Positions 44,569 to 52,513 of a stretch of DNA of 64,000 nucleotides are shown piece after piece (within the stretch, counting starts at the first letter, position 1; every line of letters starts with the position of its first letter). The notes under the pieces are model-generated. The model was given only the letters and a program-made list of their open reading frames with translations. It was not told the origin of the DNA and did no database searches. The DNA comes from Bacillus sp. SORGH_AS_0510 (GTDB lineage: Bacteria; Bacillota; Bacilli; Bacillales; Cytobacillaceae), in contig NZ_JAUTAU010000001.1 of assembly GCF_030818775.1 (NCBI RefSeq), forward strand, positions 2,546,001 through 2,610,000, in the 5' to 3' direction. The position numbers and the translations under genes are program-made.

Positions 44569-44871
44569 ATGAAACGGATTACAGCTAAAGAAGTGGAACA
44601 AAAACTTCTAAATGGTGAAGAGTTAAATATTATTGATGTTCGCGAAGTGGCAGAGGTGGCAACTGGTAAAATTCCAAATGCAGTTAACATTCCTTTAGGA
44701 TTAGTGGAGTTTAAAATGCCAGATCTTGATAAAAAAGAAAAATATATTATTGTTTGTCGTTCAGGAGCAAGAAGTTCACAAGCTACCATGTTCTTAGAAA
44801 GCTACGGCTTCGATGTTACAAACATGGATGGCGGTATGATGGCTTGGGAGGGCGAAGTTGAATTTTTATAA
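44569..44871 (+). CDS. Cytoplasmic rhodanese (100 aa)
   Basis: A single rhodanese domain starting at ATG 44569 behind TAGGAGGA; upstream in-frame codons belong to the previous gene's region. IIDVREVAEVATGKIPNAVNIP and the active loop VCRSGARSSQA with catalytic cysteine are intact. It lies 20 bases after the membrane-bound rhodanese and is surely cotranscribed. It would relay sulfane sulfur among the persulfide-handling proteins encoded nearby. Confidence 0.92.
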   Translation: MKRITAKEVEQKLLNGEELNIIDVREVAEVATGKIPNAVNIPLGLVEFKMPDLDKKEKYIIVCRSGARSSQATMFLESYGFDVTNMDGGMMAWEGEVEFL

Positions 44872-44886
44872 GTAAAATTACCAATA

Positions 44887-44902
44887 ATACATCTATAGGT
44901 AT
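44887..44902. promoter_or_regulatory. Degenerate CstR-type operator, site 3
   Basis: ATACATCTATAGGTAT keeps the outer half-sites (ATAC/GTAT) and CTATAG centre; it lies upstream of the second cstR-like gene. Confidence 0.4.
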
Positions 44903-44959
44903 GCTATGTCTATGGAAATCCGAATATAGAGGATTTATTAAAAAGGATTGGTGTTTACG

Positions 44960-45220
44960 GTGAATTACAATGATCAAATGAAAAATAGAATTAAGCGGAT
45001 GGAAGGCCAGCTTAGAGGAATCTTAAAAATGATGGAAGAAGATAAAGATTGCCGTGCAGTTATTACTCAACTATCGGCAGTTCGTTCTGCTGTTGATCGG
45101 ACAATTGGAGTAATTGTTAGCTCAAATTTAGTGGAATGCGTACTTGATGCAGAGAAAAATGGTGAAAAAACTGATTTATTAATAAAGGATGCTGTAAATT
45201 TACTTGTCAAGAGCAGATAA
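44960..45220 (+). CDS. cstR: CstR-type persulfide-sensing repressor, second copy
   Basis: An 86-residue CsoR-family protein very like Staphylococcus CstR (MKNRIKRMEGQLRGILKMMEE, DAVNLLVKSR). Cysteines are in EDKDCRAV and NLVECVLD, with Asn at the CsoR histidine position. GTG 44960 aligns with the start of the first paralogue; in-frame TTG 44948 and GTG 44951 lie nearer AAAAGG and cannot be excluded. It precedes the TusA gene, whose promoter overlaps an operator. Confidence 0.9.
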   Translation: MNYNDQMKNRIKRMEGQLRGILKMMEEDKDCRAVITQLSAVRSAVDRTIGVIVSSNLVECVLDAEKNGEKTDLLIKDAVNLLVKSR

Positions 45221-45235
45221 AAATAGTTCATAGTG

Positions 45236-45264
45236 TTGACACATATATATTAATTTATTAATAT
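45236..45264 (+). promoter_or_regulatory. Sigma-A promoter of the tusA-dsrE unit
   Basis: TTGACA, 17-base spacer, TAATAT: same boxes and spacing as the promoter at 44094, again overlapped by an operator. Confidence 0.85.
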
Positions 45265-45278
45265 ACCCATAGGGGTAA
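45263..45278. promoter_or_regulatory. CstR-type operator, site 4
   Basis: ATACCCATAGGGGTAA, overlapping the last bases of the -10 box. Confidence 0.8.
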
Positions 45279-45337
45279 TGTTGATAATCCAAACAACCTC
45301 AAAAATTTGAAATCAATCCTAAAGGAGATTATATACA

Positions 45338-45565
45338 ATGAATGCAGATAAAATTCTAGATGCTAAAGGGTTAGCATGTCCCATGCCAATCGTAAAAACA
45401 AAAAAAGCAATAAATGAACTTAGCACTGGTCAAGTATTAGAAATTCATACAACCGATAAAGGTGCAAAAAACGACCTTTCTGCTTGGGCAAAATCTGGAG
45501 GACATGAGCTTTTAAATTTTGAAGAAGATCAAGATGTACTGAAGTTTTGGATTAAAAAAGGCTAA
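45338..45565 (+). CDS. TusA-family sulfur carrier (YrkI-like)
   Basis: A 75-residue protein. The TusA motif DAKGLACPMPIVKTKKAI contains the sulfur-carrying cysteine in CPMP near residue 14. It would accept persulfide sulfur from rhodanese or DsrE partners and pass it on. AAAGGAG precedes ATG 45338. The gene order TusA, DsrE, TusA-rhodanese, metallo-beta-lactamase, permease parallels the B. subtilis yrkE-J region. Confidence 0.93.
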   Translation: MNADKILDAKGLACPMPIVKTKKAINELSTGQVLEIHTTDKGAKNDLSAWAKSGGHELLNFEEDQDVLKFWIKKG

Positions 45566-45582
45566 TTTTTTTAGAAAATAAA

Positions 45583-45598
45583 ATACCTGTACGGGTAT
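45583..45598. promoter_or_regulatory. CstR-type operator, site 5
   Basis: ATACCTGTACGGGTAT, 33 bases before the DsrE-like gene. Confidence 0.65.
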
Positions 45599-45631
45599 AT
45601 GTAAAAACGACTATAATCAGGAGGAATTATT

Positions 45632-46111
45632 TTGACGGAAAAGAAAAGGACGACAATTGTATTGTTTAGTGGAGATTATGATAAAGCGATGGCGGCGTAC
45701 ATTATTGCAAACGGAGCTGCTGCCTATGACCATGAAGTAACTATTTTCCATACATTTTGGGGATTAAATGCATTACGTAAAGACGAAAATATTATGGTTA
45801 AAAAAGGGTTCATTGAAAAAATGTTTGCAAAAATGATGCCAAGAGGCGCAGATAAGATGGGGCTTTCCAAAATGAATTTTGCAGGATTTGGTCCCAAGAT
45901 GATTAAAGACATTATGAAAAAACACAATGCAATGCCATTACCACAGTTAATTGAGATGGCACAAGAACAAGAAGTAAAGCTAGTTGCTTGTACGATGACA
46001 ATGGATCTTTTAGGACTAAAGCAAGAAGAGCTACTAGAAAATATTGAATATGCAGGTGTAGCAGCTTATTTAGCCGATGCTGAGGATGGCAATGTAAACT
46101 TGTTTATTTAA
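45632..46111 (+). CDS. DsrE/DsrF/DrsH-like sulfur-transfer protein (YrkE-like)
   Basis: A 159-residue protein of the DsrE2 group, with TTG start behind AGGAGGA. IVLFSGDYDKAMAAYIIANGAAA and FHTFWGLNAL are family signatures, and the conserved cysteine lies in KLVACTMTMDLLG near residue 120. Such proteins hold thiosulfate or persulfide sulfur and work with TusA and rhodanese. A long amphipathic Met-rich segment (about 65-95) may contact membranes. Confidence 0.92.
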   Translation: MTEKKRTTIVLFSGDYDKAMAAYIIANGAAAYDHEVTIFHTFWGLNALRKDENIMVKKGFIEKMFAKMMPRGADKMGLSKMNFAGFGPKMIKDIMKKHNAMPLPQLIEMAQEQEVKLVACTMTMDLLGLKQEELLENIEYAGVAAYLADAEDGNVNLFI

Positions 46112-46128
46112 TAGAATAATAGAATTAA

Positions 46129-46144
46129 AACCTTGTTGGGTATA
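46129..46144. promoter_or_regulatory. Degenerate CstR-type operator, site 6
   Basis: AACCTTGTTGGGTATA has one good half (GGGTAT) and a poor left half, 17 bases before the next gene. Confidence 0.35.
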
Positions 46145-46160
46145 TTTTAGGAGGAAGATT

Positions 46161-46739
46161 ATGACATCATTAAAAACGGATTTAGTTGTAGATGCAAAAG
46201 GATTAGCATGTCCAATGCCAATCGTGAAGACCAAAAAAGCTATGACCGGTATAGAAGCAGGTCAAGTATTAGAAATTTTAGCAACTGATAAGGGTTCAAA
46301 AGCTGATATTAAAGCGTGGGCACAAAGTTCAGGTCATCAATATTTAGGAACCATTGAAGAAGGCAACGTGCTTAAACATTACCTTAGAAAATCCTCTTCT
46401 GCTGAGGAAGAAGCCGAGAGAAAGCATCCGTATGTTACTTCAAATGAAGAGCTTGCTGCTAAGTTAGAGGCAAATGCAAACATCGTTGTACTCGATGTTA
46501 GGGAATTGGCTGAATATGTGTTTAATCATATTCCAAATGCTGTTTCAATTCCATTAGGTGAATTAGATGATCGTGTAAATGAATTAAGTAAAGAGGTTGA
46601 AATTTTCGTTGTTTGCCGAACAGGTAATCGAAGTGACTTTGCAGCACAAAAATTAGCAGAAATGGGCTTTAGTAAAGTCTTTAATGTTGTACCAGGTATG
46701 AGTGAATGGGCTGGAGAATTAACAAGCATAAACAGCTAA
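46161..46739 (+). CDS. TusA-rhodanese fusion sulfurtransferase (YrkF-like)
   Basis: A 192-residue protein fusing a TusA domain (residues 1-78, DAKGLACPMPIVKTKKAM with CPMP cysteine) to a rhodanese domain (about 90-190, LDVRELAEYVFNHIPNAV and active loop VCRTGNRSDFA). Both sulfur-carrying cysteines are present, so sulfur can be passed within one chain. TAGGAGGAAG precedes ATG 46161. The domain order matches B. subtilis YrkF. Confidence 0.94.
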   Translation: MTSLKTDLVVDAKGLACPMPIVKTKKAMTGIEAGQVLEILATDKGSKADIKAWAQSSGHQYLGTIEEGNVLKHYLRKSSSAEEEAERKHPYVTSNEELAAKLEANANIVVLDVRELAEYVFNHIPNAVSIPLGELDDRVNELSKEVEIFVVCRTGNRSDFAAQKLAEMGFSKVFNVVPGMSEWAGELTSINS

Positions 46740-46744
46740 TCAAA

Positions 46745-46762
46745 TGGGGCTTAACCGCCCCA
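46745..46762 (+). terminator. Hairpin after the TusA-rhodanese gene
   Basis: TGGGGC / GCCCCA stem; the T-run begins only 10 bases later, so termination is probably weak. Confidence 0.4.
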
Positions 46763-46791
46763 CAAAAATATAATTTTTTTTTGAAATAAAA

Positions 46792-46807
46792 TATACCATA
46801 GGGGGTA
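46792..46807. promoter_or_regulatory. CstR-type operator, site 7
   Basis: TATACCATAGGGGGTA lies eight bases before the start of the persulfide-dioxygenase-like gene. Confidence 0.6.
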
Positions 46808-46815
46808 AATAAAAC

Positions 46816-47943
46816 ATGTCAGTTAATGTGATGACTTCAAAAGAAGTAACTAAAAAGGTATTTAACAAGGAACCATTGTTTATTCTCGATGTTCGTAACG
46901 AAAGCGATTTTCAAGATTGGAAAATTGAAGGGGAAAATTTTGAGTATTTAAATATTCCATATTTTGAGTTGCTTGACGGGGTAGAAGAAATTTTAAATAA
47001 AATACCCACTGATAATGAGGTATTAGTGGTATGTGCTAAGGAAGGCTCTTCTGTTATGGTGGCAGAGATGCTTTCAGAAGAAGGGTTATCAGTTTCCTAC
47101 CTTCAAGGCGGAATGAAAGCTTGGAGTGAACACTTAGAGCCTGTAAAGGTTGGAGATTTAAAAGACGGAGGAGAGATTTATCAATTTGTTCGTATTGGTA
47201 AAGGCTGTCTATCGTATATGGTTGTTTCAAAAGGTGAAGCTGCAATTATTGACGCTACAAGAATGACAGATTATTATCTTGAATTTGCAAAAAGTGTTAA
47301 TGCAACTATTACTCATGTGTTTGATACACATTTACATGCGGACCATATTTCTGGAGGCCGTATGATTGCTGAGAAAACAAATGCAACTTATTGGTTACCT
47401 CCAAAAGATGCAACTGAAGTAACATTCGCATACCAGCCATTAGAAGGTGGCAATGATGTAACAATTGGTGGAACAACGATTAATATCCATGCATTGTATT
47501 CACCAGGACATACAATCGGATCTACATCATTTGTAGTAGATGAAAAATATTTACTTTCCGGTGATATCTTATTTATTGATTCAATTGGACGTCCGGACCT
47601 TGCTGGAATGGCAGAGGATTGGGTTACTGATTTAAGAGAAAGTCTTTATAAGCGATATAGAGAGTTATCCGAAGAATTAATTGTGTTACCTGCACATTTT
47701 ATGATCATTGACGAATTGAATGCAGACGGAAGTATATCTGAAAAGCTAGGTACGTTATTTGCAAGGAACCATGGCTTAAATATTGCAGATGAAAATGAGT
47801 TTAGGAAATTAGTAACCGAAAACCTACCACCACAGCCCAATGCATATCAAGAGATTCGTGAAACAAATATGGGAAAAATAAATCCGGACGTTGAAAAACA
47901 ACGTGAAATGGAAATTGGACCAAATCGATGCGCAGTGCGATAA
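46816..47943 (+). CDS. Rhodanese-metallo-beta-lactamase fusion, persulfide-dioxygenase-like (YrkH-like)
   Basis: A 375-residue protein. Residues about 1-110 are a rhodanese domain ([20 protein letters not shown] with cysteine). Residues about 125-330 are a metallo-beta-lactamase fold with [13 protein letters not shown] (HxHxDH), [10 protein letters not shown] and [17 protein letters not shown], the ETHE1/CstA-B type iron site. A short tail ends GPNRCAVR with a further cysteine. It likely oxidises glutathione- or bacillithiol-type persulfide to sulfite. The domain order differs from CstB, in which the dioxygenase domain comes first. Confidence 0.92.
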   Translation: MSVNVMTSKEVTKKVFNKEPLFILDVRNESDFQDWKIEGENFEYLNIPYFELLDGVEEILNKIPTDNEVLVVCAKEGSSVMVAEMLSEEGLSVSYLQGGMKAWSEHLEPVKVGDLKDGGEIYQFVRIGKGCLSYMVVSKGEAAIIDATRMTDYYLEFAKSVNATITHVFDTHLHADHISGGRMIAEKTNATYWLPPKDATEVTFAYQPLEGGNDVTIGGTTINIHALYSPGHTIGSTSFVVDEKYLLSGDILFIDSIGRPDLAGMAEDWVTDLRESLYKRYRELSEELIVLPAHFMIIDELNADGSISEKLGTLFARNHGLNIADENEFRKLVTENLPPQPNAYQEIRETNMGKINPDVEKQREMEIGPNRCAVR

Positions 47944-47983
47944 TAGGAAGCGGAAGTGGATATCCCTTCAAAAGGAGGAGAAA

Positions 47984-48760
47984 ATGGGTATCGATTTTGT
48001 AATTACCATATTCTTAATTGGTTTTATAGGCTCATTTATTTCAGGTATGTTAGGAATCGGTGGTGCCATCATTAATTTTCCGATGCTATTGCTTATCCCA
48101 GCTGCTGTAGGTGTGGCTCATTTTACAGCGCATGATGTGGCAGGTATTACTGCGATACAAGTATTCTTTGCAACAATAGGGGGAGTTTGGGCATACCGAA
48201 AAGGCGGATATCTAAATAAAAAATTGATTGGCTATATGGGTATTAGTATCTTAATTGGTAGCTTTATGGGTGGATTTGGTTCAACACTTCTACCTGAGAG
48301 TGGAATTAATATCGTCTACGGAGTTTTAGCATTATTAGCCGTGATTATGATGTTTGTTCCTAAAAAAGGAATTGATGATATCCCTATGGACCAAGTCAAA
48401 TTTAATAAGTGGCTTGCTGCAACACTTGCATTAATTGTGGGAATCGGAGCTGGAATTGTAGGTGCCGGTGGTGCGTTTTTATTAGTCCCAATTATGCTAG
48501 TTGTTCTAAAGATTCCAACAAGAATGACAATTGCATCATCTTTAGCTATCACATTCATTTCTTCAATAGGCGCAACGGTTGGTAAAGTTTCAACAGGTCA
48601 GGTAGAGATCATACCTTCTCTAATCATGGTGGTTGCAAGTCTCCTTGCCTCTCCATTAGGTGTTAAAATGGGTAAAAAGATGAATACAAAGGTTTTACAA
48701 GTAATTTTAGGAATATTAATCTTTTCAACTGCAGTAAAAATTTGGATAGATATTTTATAA
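47984..48760 (+). CDS. TauE/SafE-family sulfur-compound permease (YrkJ-like)
   Basis: A 258-residue membrane protein with about eight helices and two GxxxGxxGIGGG-type half repeats ([19 protein letters not shown] and [15 protein letters not shown]). TauE/SafE proteins export sulfite or related sulfur oxyanions, fitting the product of the dioxygenase encoded upstream. ATG 47984 follows AAAGGAGGAG. No operator lies in the 40-base gap, so it is cotranscribed with the preceding gene. Confidence 0.9.
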   Translation: MGIDFVITIFLIGFIGSFISGMLGIGGAIINFPMLLLIPAAVGVAHFTAHDVAGITAIQVFFATIGGVWAYRKGGYLNKKLIGYMGISILIGSFMGGFGSTLLPESGINIVYGVLALLAVIMMFVPKKGIDDIPMDQVKFNKWLAATLALIVGIGAGIVGAGGAFLLVPIMLVVLKIPTRMTIASSLAITFISSIGATVGKVSTGQVEIIPSLIMVVASLLASPLGVKMGKKMNTKVLQVILGILIFSTAVKIWIDIL

Positions 48761-48768
48761 TCATTAAA

Positions 48769-48792
48769 TGGGGCTAGGAATAGCCTTTTTTT
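48769..48792 (+). terminator. Terminator of the persulfide operon
   Basis: GGCTA / TAGCC stem, extended by weak pairs, followed by seven T. Confidence 0.75.
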
Positions 48793-48851
48793 CATTTCTA
48801 AATAGATTCTTATCAAAGTAATGGAAAATTTTAATTGTGGGGGCTGGATAA

Positions 48852-49775
48852 ATGAACGTAATCCAAATAGGGCCAATATCCATTATGCTTAAATGGGTAC
48901 TGCTTGGTTTTGGTATCCTATTAGGGCTAGTGGTAATTAAAGGGTGGTTGCAGAAAACTCAAATGAAAGAAAAGAGTAAAAGAATCTTTGATACGTTAAC
49001 AAACAGCCTTTTTATATTAATTTTAGTTTGGAAGGGCAGTCTCATTGTATTAGAACCAAAGCTTATAGTAAAAAGTCCTATTTCAATCCTTTATTTTACT
49101 GGTGGCACTAAAGGGCTAGTTATTGCAACACTCATTTCCCTTATTTATTTTATTTATAAAAATATGAAAGCGAAAACTTCAAAAAAAATTATTTTTCAAA
49201 CTATTCTTATCTTCATTTTAATAGTTCTTAGCAGTTATCACTTTACTACCTTTCTCGCTTTAGATAATACGACAATATTGTCGGTGAATAAAATAGAAAA
49301 AGGTAAAGTAAAGGAAGCTGTATCATCATCAAAGGATCTAGATATAGGGCTTCAGGAAGGGAATAAGGCACCGAATTTCGGCCTAAGAACTTTAGATGGA
49401 CAAGAAGTTAAGCTTTCTGATATGGTTGGAAAGAAAGTAATATTAAATTTCTGGGCCACATGGTGTCCACCATGTAAGGCGGAGATGCCGCATATGCAGG
49501 AATTTTATGAGGAACAGAAAAATAACCAAGTTACGATTTTAGCTATAAATTTAACTACTTCTGAAAAAAGTAGTAACAATATAGGGGCTTTTGTGAAAGA
49601 TTACGGACTAACCTTCCCGATTGTACTTGATGGTGATGGACAAGTCGGGCAAACATACCAAGCGGTTACTATTCCAACCAGTTATATTATTGATACCAAA
49701 GGCGTCATCAGGAAAAAAATTATAGGACCAATGGATAAAGAAATGATGACTGAGTTGATACAAGGTATTGATTAA
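48852..49775 (+). CDS. Membrane protein fused to a TlpA/ResA-like thioredoxin domain
   Basis: A 307-residue protein. Residues about 10-135 contain four hydrophobic segments; residues about 165-307 form an extracytoplasmic TlpA-like thioredoxin domain with NFWATWCPPCKAEMPHMQ (CPPC redox site) and IPTSYIIDTKG (cis-Pro region). It probably reduces or shuttles disulfides outside the membrane. Its place directly after the persulfide locus hints at a role in thiol homeostasis. GTGGGGGC precedes ATG 48852. Confidence 0.88.
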   Translation: MNVIQIGPISIMLKWVLLGFGILLGLVVIKGWLQKTQMKEKSKRIFDTLTNSLFILILVWKGSLIVLEPKLIVKSPISILYFTGGTKGLVIATLISLIYFIYKNMKAKTSKKIIFQTILIFILIVLSSYHFTTFLALDNTTILSVNKIEKGKVKEAVSSSKDLDIGLQEGNKAPNFGLRTLDGQEVKLSDMVGKKVILNFWATWCPPCKAEMPHMQEFYEEQKNNQVTILAINLTTSEKSSNNIGAFVKDYGLTFPIVLDGDGQVGQTYQAVTIPTSYIIDTKGVIRKKIIGPMDKEMMTELIQGID

Positions 49776-49793
49776 AGTAAAAGTAGGGATAAA

Positions 49794-50180
49794 ATGCAGA
49801 AGGACGAAATAAAGGAACAAGAAATGAAGCAGACGGTAGATTCAAAATATATTCAACAGCATCTTGCAAACGAACGGACATATTTAGCATGGATCAGAAC
49901 AGCTATTGCAATAATTGGTGTTGGCTTTTTAGTAACCAATTTACATTTTAATATGATGTCTAGTCTCTCTCCAATAGGAGATCTTTTAGCAAATTTAATT
50001 GGGATCGCCTCTGTTGGACTAGGAATTGTTACTATTCTAATGGCGACAATAGTATATCTGAAAAAGGTTAAAACAATTAACCAGCAAACCTTTACGGCAT
50101 CTAAAAAATATATCATTACACTCAGTATCTTAATTATTTGTATAACATTGTTATTTGGAGCCTACTTTTTAATGTTTTAA
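49794..50180 (+). CDS. DUF202 (YidH-type) small membrane protein
   Basis: A 128-residue protein with a polar N-terminus and three hydrophobic segments (about 38-58, 66-88, 102-126). The motif HLANERTYLAWIRTAIAIIGVGF is diagnostic for DUF202/YidH proteins, whose function is unknown. It starts 18 bases after the TlpA-like gene, so the two form an operon closed by a terminator. Confidence 0.88.
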   Translation: MQKDEIKEQEMKQTVDSKYIQQHLANERTYLAWIRTAIAIIGVGFLVTNLHFNMMSSLSPIGDLLANLIGIASVGLGIVTILMATIVYLKKVKTINQQTFTASKKYIITLSILIICITLLFGAYFLMF

Positions 50181-50202
50181 TTAAATTACATAATGACAAA
50201 AT

Positions 50203-50230
50203 AAAAAGCACTTTGGAGTGCTTTTTATTT
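50203..50230 (+). terminator. Terminator after the DUF202 gene
   Basis: AAAAAGCACT / AGTGCTTTTT stem with further T. Confidence 0.85.
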
Positions 50231-50240
50231 TTTATTATTT

Positions 50241-50482
50241 GGCTCTGCTAAACTTGCCTGTTGATTTCGGCGCCAGGCACGAGCGGTTCGTGGGTGTATC
50301 GGCGAGCCTCCTCGACGCATGCGCATGCGGGGTCACACCTAAACCATACTCCCACAGGACATTGAATAAGCTTCATCGAATCTACACCGCACGAAGGAAA
50401 TGCGATAGCATTTTCGAGGATCTTCGTGCCTTCTGCTCCAATCAACAGGGTGTAAATATCAACACTGTTCTTTAACACAGTC
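50241..50482 (+). repeat. MITE-like element, copy 4 (long form, 242 bp)
   Basis: Orientation as copy 1. Ends GGCTCTGCTAAA and TTTAACACAGTC. Flanks TATTATTT (50233-50240) and TCTTATTT (50483-50490) match at 7 of 8 bases. The right duplication runs into the stop codon (50489-50491) of the convergent small secreted-protein gene. Confidence 0.9.
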
Positions 50483-50488
50483 TCTTAT

Positions 50489-50725
50489 TTAATTGTTGTT
50501 AAGCATACAGTCTGTGTTTGTTTCTTTTTTCATTTTTGATGCACAGTCCTTATGCATTTCTTTAAGTTGTTTTTCACTTAAATCAGGATGCTTCTCTTGC
50601 ATAAATGGGAGCATTTCTTTGAAGTCACTAACTTTGCATGCAATCTGGTCACTAGCTGCCATGACCCCAGTTCCCAATCCTAATAGCATAACTGCTGTAA
50701 AAATACCTGTTACTAATTTTTTCAT
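50489..50725 (-). CDS. Small secreted cysteine-containing protein (78 aa)
   Basis: ATG 50725 follows GGGAGG at good spacing; the in-frame ATG at 50740 does not. A signal peptide (MKKLVTGIFTAVMLLGLGTG, cleavage after VMAA) is followed by a helical domain with three cysteines (IACKVSD, KDCASK, TDCMLN). I do not recognise it. The 3' end abuts MITE copy 4, and the last codons could have been altered by that insertion. Confidence 0.7.
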   Translation of the reverse strand: MKKLVTGIFTAVMLLGLGTGVMAASDQIACKVSDFKEMLPFMQEKHPDLSEKQLKEMHKDCASKMKKETNTDCMLNNN

Positions 50726-50955
50726 TTTTATACCTCCCATGCTATATTGCTTACAAGAATAATTTTATAATATTTAAGGCAAATAACATGGAGCATTTGT
50801 TACAATACTGTAGCATCATTTTAAATAAGGTGAAATTGAACTGATGGAAATAATAGATAGGGATTGAATTGTATGATTGAAAGATAATAAAACGATTGAT
50901 ATGTATTGGTCAAATACATCTGCAAGATAATGGAAAAAGGAGGAGACTTTTCCAT

Positions 50956-51339
50956 ATGTTTCATTATACGGTTGATTCCAATAAATCACTTACTGAAGCA
51001 GTTAACGCTGTGGAGGAAGCTTTAAAAGAAGAGAAGTTTGGTGTACTGTGGAGCTTCAATATACAAGAAAAACTGAAAGAAAAAGGGGTAGACCTTGAAA
51101 AGGAATTTATTGTTCTAGAGGTCTGCAATCCGCATGAAGCAAAAAGAGTATTGATGGAAAATAATCTAGTTGGTTATTTTTTACCGTGTAAAATTGTTGT
51201 TTATAAGGAAGAGAACCAAACGAAAATTGGAATGCCAAAGCCATCTGCGTTAATGAGCATGGTATCAGATGAAAACCTTGGACAAATTGCACTCGATATT
51301 GAAATGAGGCTTATATCCTGTCTTGAAAAAGAAAAGTAA
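50956..51339 (+). CDS. DUF302 domain-containing protein
   Basis: A 127-residue protein starting at ATG 50956 behind AAAGGAGGAG. YTVDSNKSLTEAVNAVEEALKEEKFGVLWSFNIQEKLKEKG and VLEVCNPHEAKRVL (the conserved CNP motif) and LPCKIVVYKE define DUF302, a small alpha/beta fold of unknown function often near sulfur or metal resistance genes. It is monocistronic. Confidence 0.9.
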   Translation: MFHYTVDSNKSLTEAVNAVEEALKEEKFGVLWSFNIQEKLKEKGVDLEKEFIVLEVCNPHEAKRVLMENNLVGYFLPCKIVVYKEENQTKIGMPKPSALMSMVSDENLGQIALDIEMRLISCLEKEK

Positions 51340-51366
51340 TTTTTAATATTGTCCCTTTTTAATTGA

Positions 51367-51412
51367 AAAAAGCATGACAACCAGGTGATTAATGATTTTG
51401 TCATGCTTTTCC
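51367..51412. terminator. Bidirectional terminator between DUF302 and convergent gene
   Basis: AAAGCATGACAA / TTGTCATGCTTTT stem with A/T runs on both sides. Confidence 0.8.
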
Positions 51413-51416
51413 CCTT

Positions 51417-51716
51417 TTAACTTAAATCTTGTCCCGAAATAGAAATAGCTGTACCAGTTGAAGTATTTTGACTTACCCAGCTAAGTGAGGTCTCCGAAAC
51501 AGCTGACCAATTAGGAATTTCATTCTGGTGTTTTTCTACCCAGCTCATACAATAGTGAGGGTCAATATTGTATTCTAGACATTGAGACAAAAAAGATTGA
51601 ATGGTATCTTCATTACAATTTTCCCATGAGCCACATGTATAACTCCAAACATTTTCCATTTTTGCTTGTATAGATACTTCATTAATAAATTCACTAAAAT
51701 GACTTTCGTTTATCAC
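51417..51716 (-). CDS. Hypothetical protein (99 aa)
   Basis: GTG 51716 is chosen because GGGGGAGGAT lies seven bases upstream; an in-frame ATG at 51764 has no such site. The protein is acidic, Trp-rich and has four cysteines (YTCGSWENC, SQCLEY, HYCMSW). I do not recognise a family. It ends at the shared terminator. Confidence 0.65.
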   Translation of the reverse strand: MINESHFSEFINEVSIQAKMENVWSYTCGSWENCNEDTIQSFLSQCLEYNIDPHYCMSWVEKHQNEIPNWSAVSETSLSWVSQNTSTGTAISISGQDLS

Positions 51717-51832
51717 TATACATCCTCCCCCAAAATAGGTTCTCACTCCATACAGTATTTCCAAAGATTCATAAAAAAGCCGTTGGAATTTGTTATTATA
51801 AATGCGAGAATGATGATTAAGGGGGAGTTAAA

Positions 51833-52513
51833 GTGAATAATCAAGTAAGAACTGCATTGGTCCTAGGCGGTAGTGGGCTCGTAGGGAAAGCGTTAGTAGA
51901 AACCTTAATCCAACAAAATACATATAAAAAAATTGTGTTGTTAGTTCGAAAACCAATTGAAATTATCAATCCTGTTTGTGAACCGCATGTGGTTGACTTT
52001 GATCATTTGGAAAACGAAGATGAGTTATTTCAAGTTACCGATGTCTTTTGCTGTTTAGGAACCACTATTAAAAAAGCAAAAACAAAGGAAGCTTTTCGAA
52101 AAGTGGATTATGACTACCCGGTAAAAGCAGCTAAATTATCTTATAAAGCGGGTGTTGACAATTTCTTAATAGTGACAGCAATGGGTGCAAATCCAAAATC
52201 ACTCATTTTTTACAATAAAGTAAAGGGTGATGTAGAAGAGACACTTAAAAAGCTAGAGTTACCTTCTCTTCATATTTTTCGCCCATCATTGTTGTTAGGT
52301 AATAGAGAGGAATTCCGTTTTGGTGAAAAAATAGCAGCAAAAGCTAGTAATATACTGAACCTTTTCATGGTAGGTCCATTAAAGTCCTATAAAGCAATAG
52401 AGGCAAAAAAAGTTGCTGCGGCTATGGCAGAAGTAGCTTCATCAGAAAATAAAGGTGTACAAATTTATCGATCGGATGAAATTCAACAACTCGCAAAAAG
52501 GATTATAGTATGA
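51833..52513 (+). CDS. NAD(P)-binding Rossmann protein (atypical SDR, HTATIP2/YbjT-like)
   Basis: A 226-residue protein with GTG start behind GGGGGAG. VLGGSGLVGKALVETL is the GxxGxxG cofactor motif, and FCCLGTTIKKAKTKEAFRKVDYDY and IFRPSLLLGNREE match the atypical-SDR family of oxidoreductase HTATIP2-like proteins. The substrate is unknown. Its stop overlaps the start of the uroporphyrinogen-III synthase gene by four bases, so the two are cotranslated. Confidence 0.85.
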   Translation: MNNQVRTALVLGGSGLVGKALVETLIQQNTYKKIVLLVRKPIEIINPVCEPHVVDFDHLENEDELFQVTDVFCCLGTTIKKAKTKEAFRKVDYDYPVKAAKLSYKAGVDNFLIVTAMGANPKSLIFYNKVKGDVEETLKKLELPSLHIFRPSLLLGNREEFRFGEKIAAKASNILNLFMVGPLKSYKAIEAKKVAAAMAEVASSENKGVQIYRSDEIQQLAKRIIV

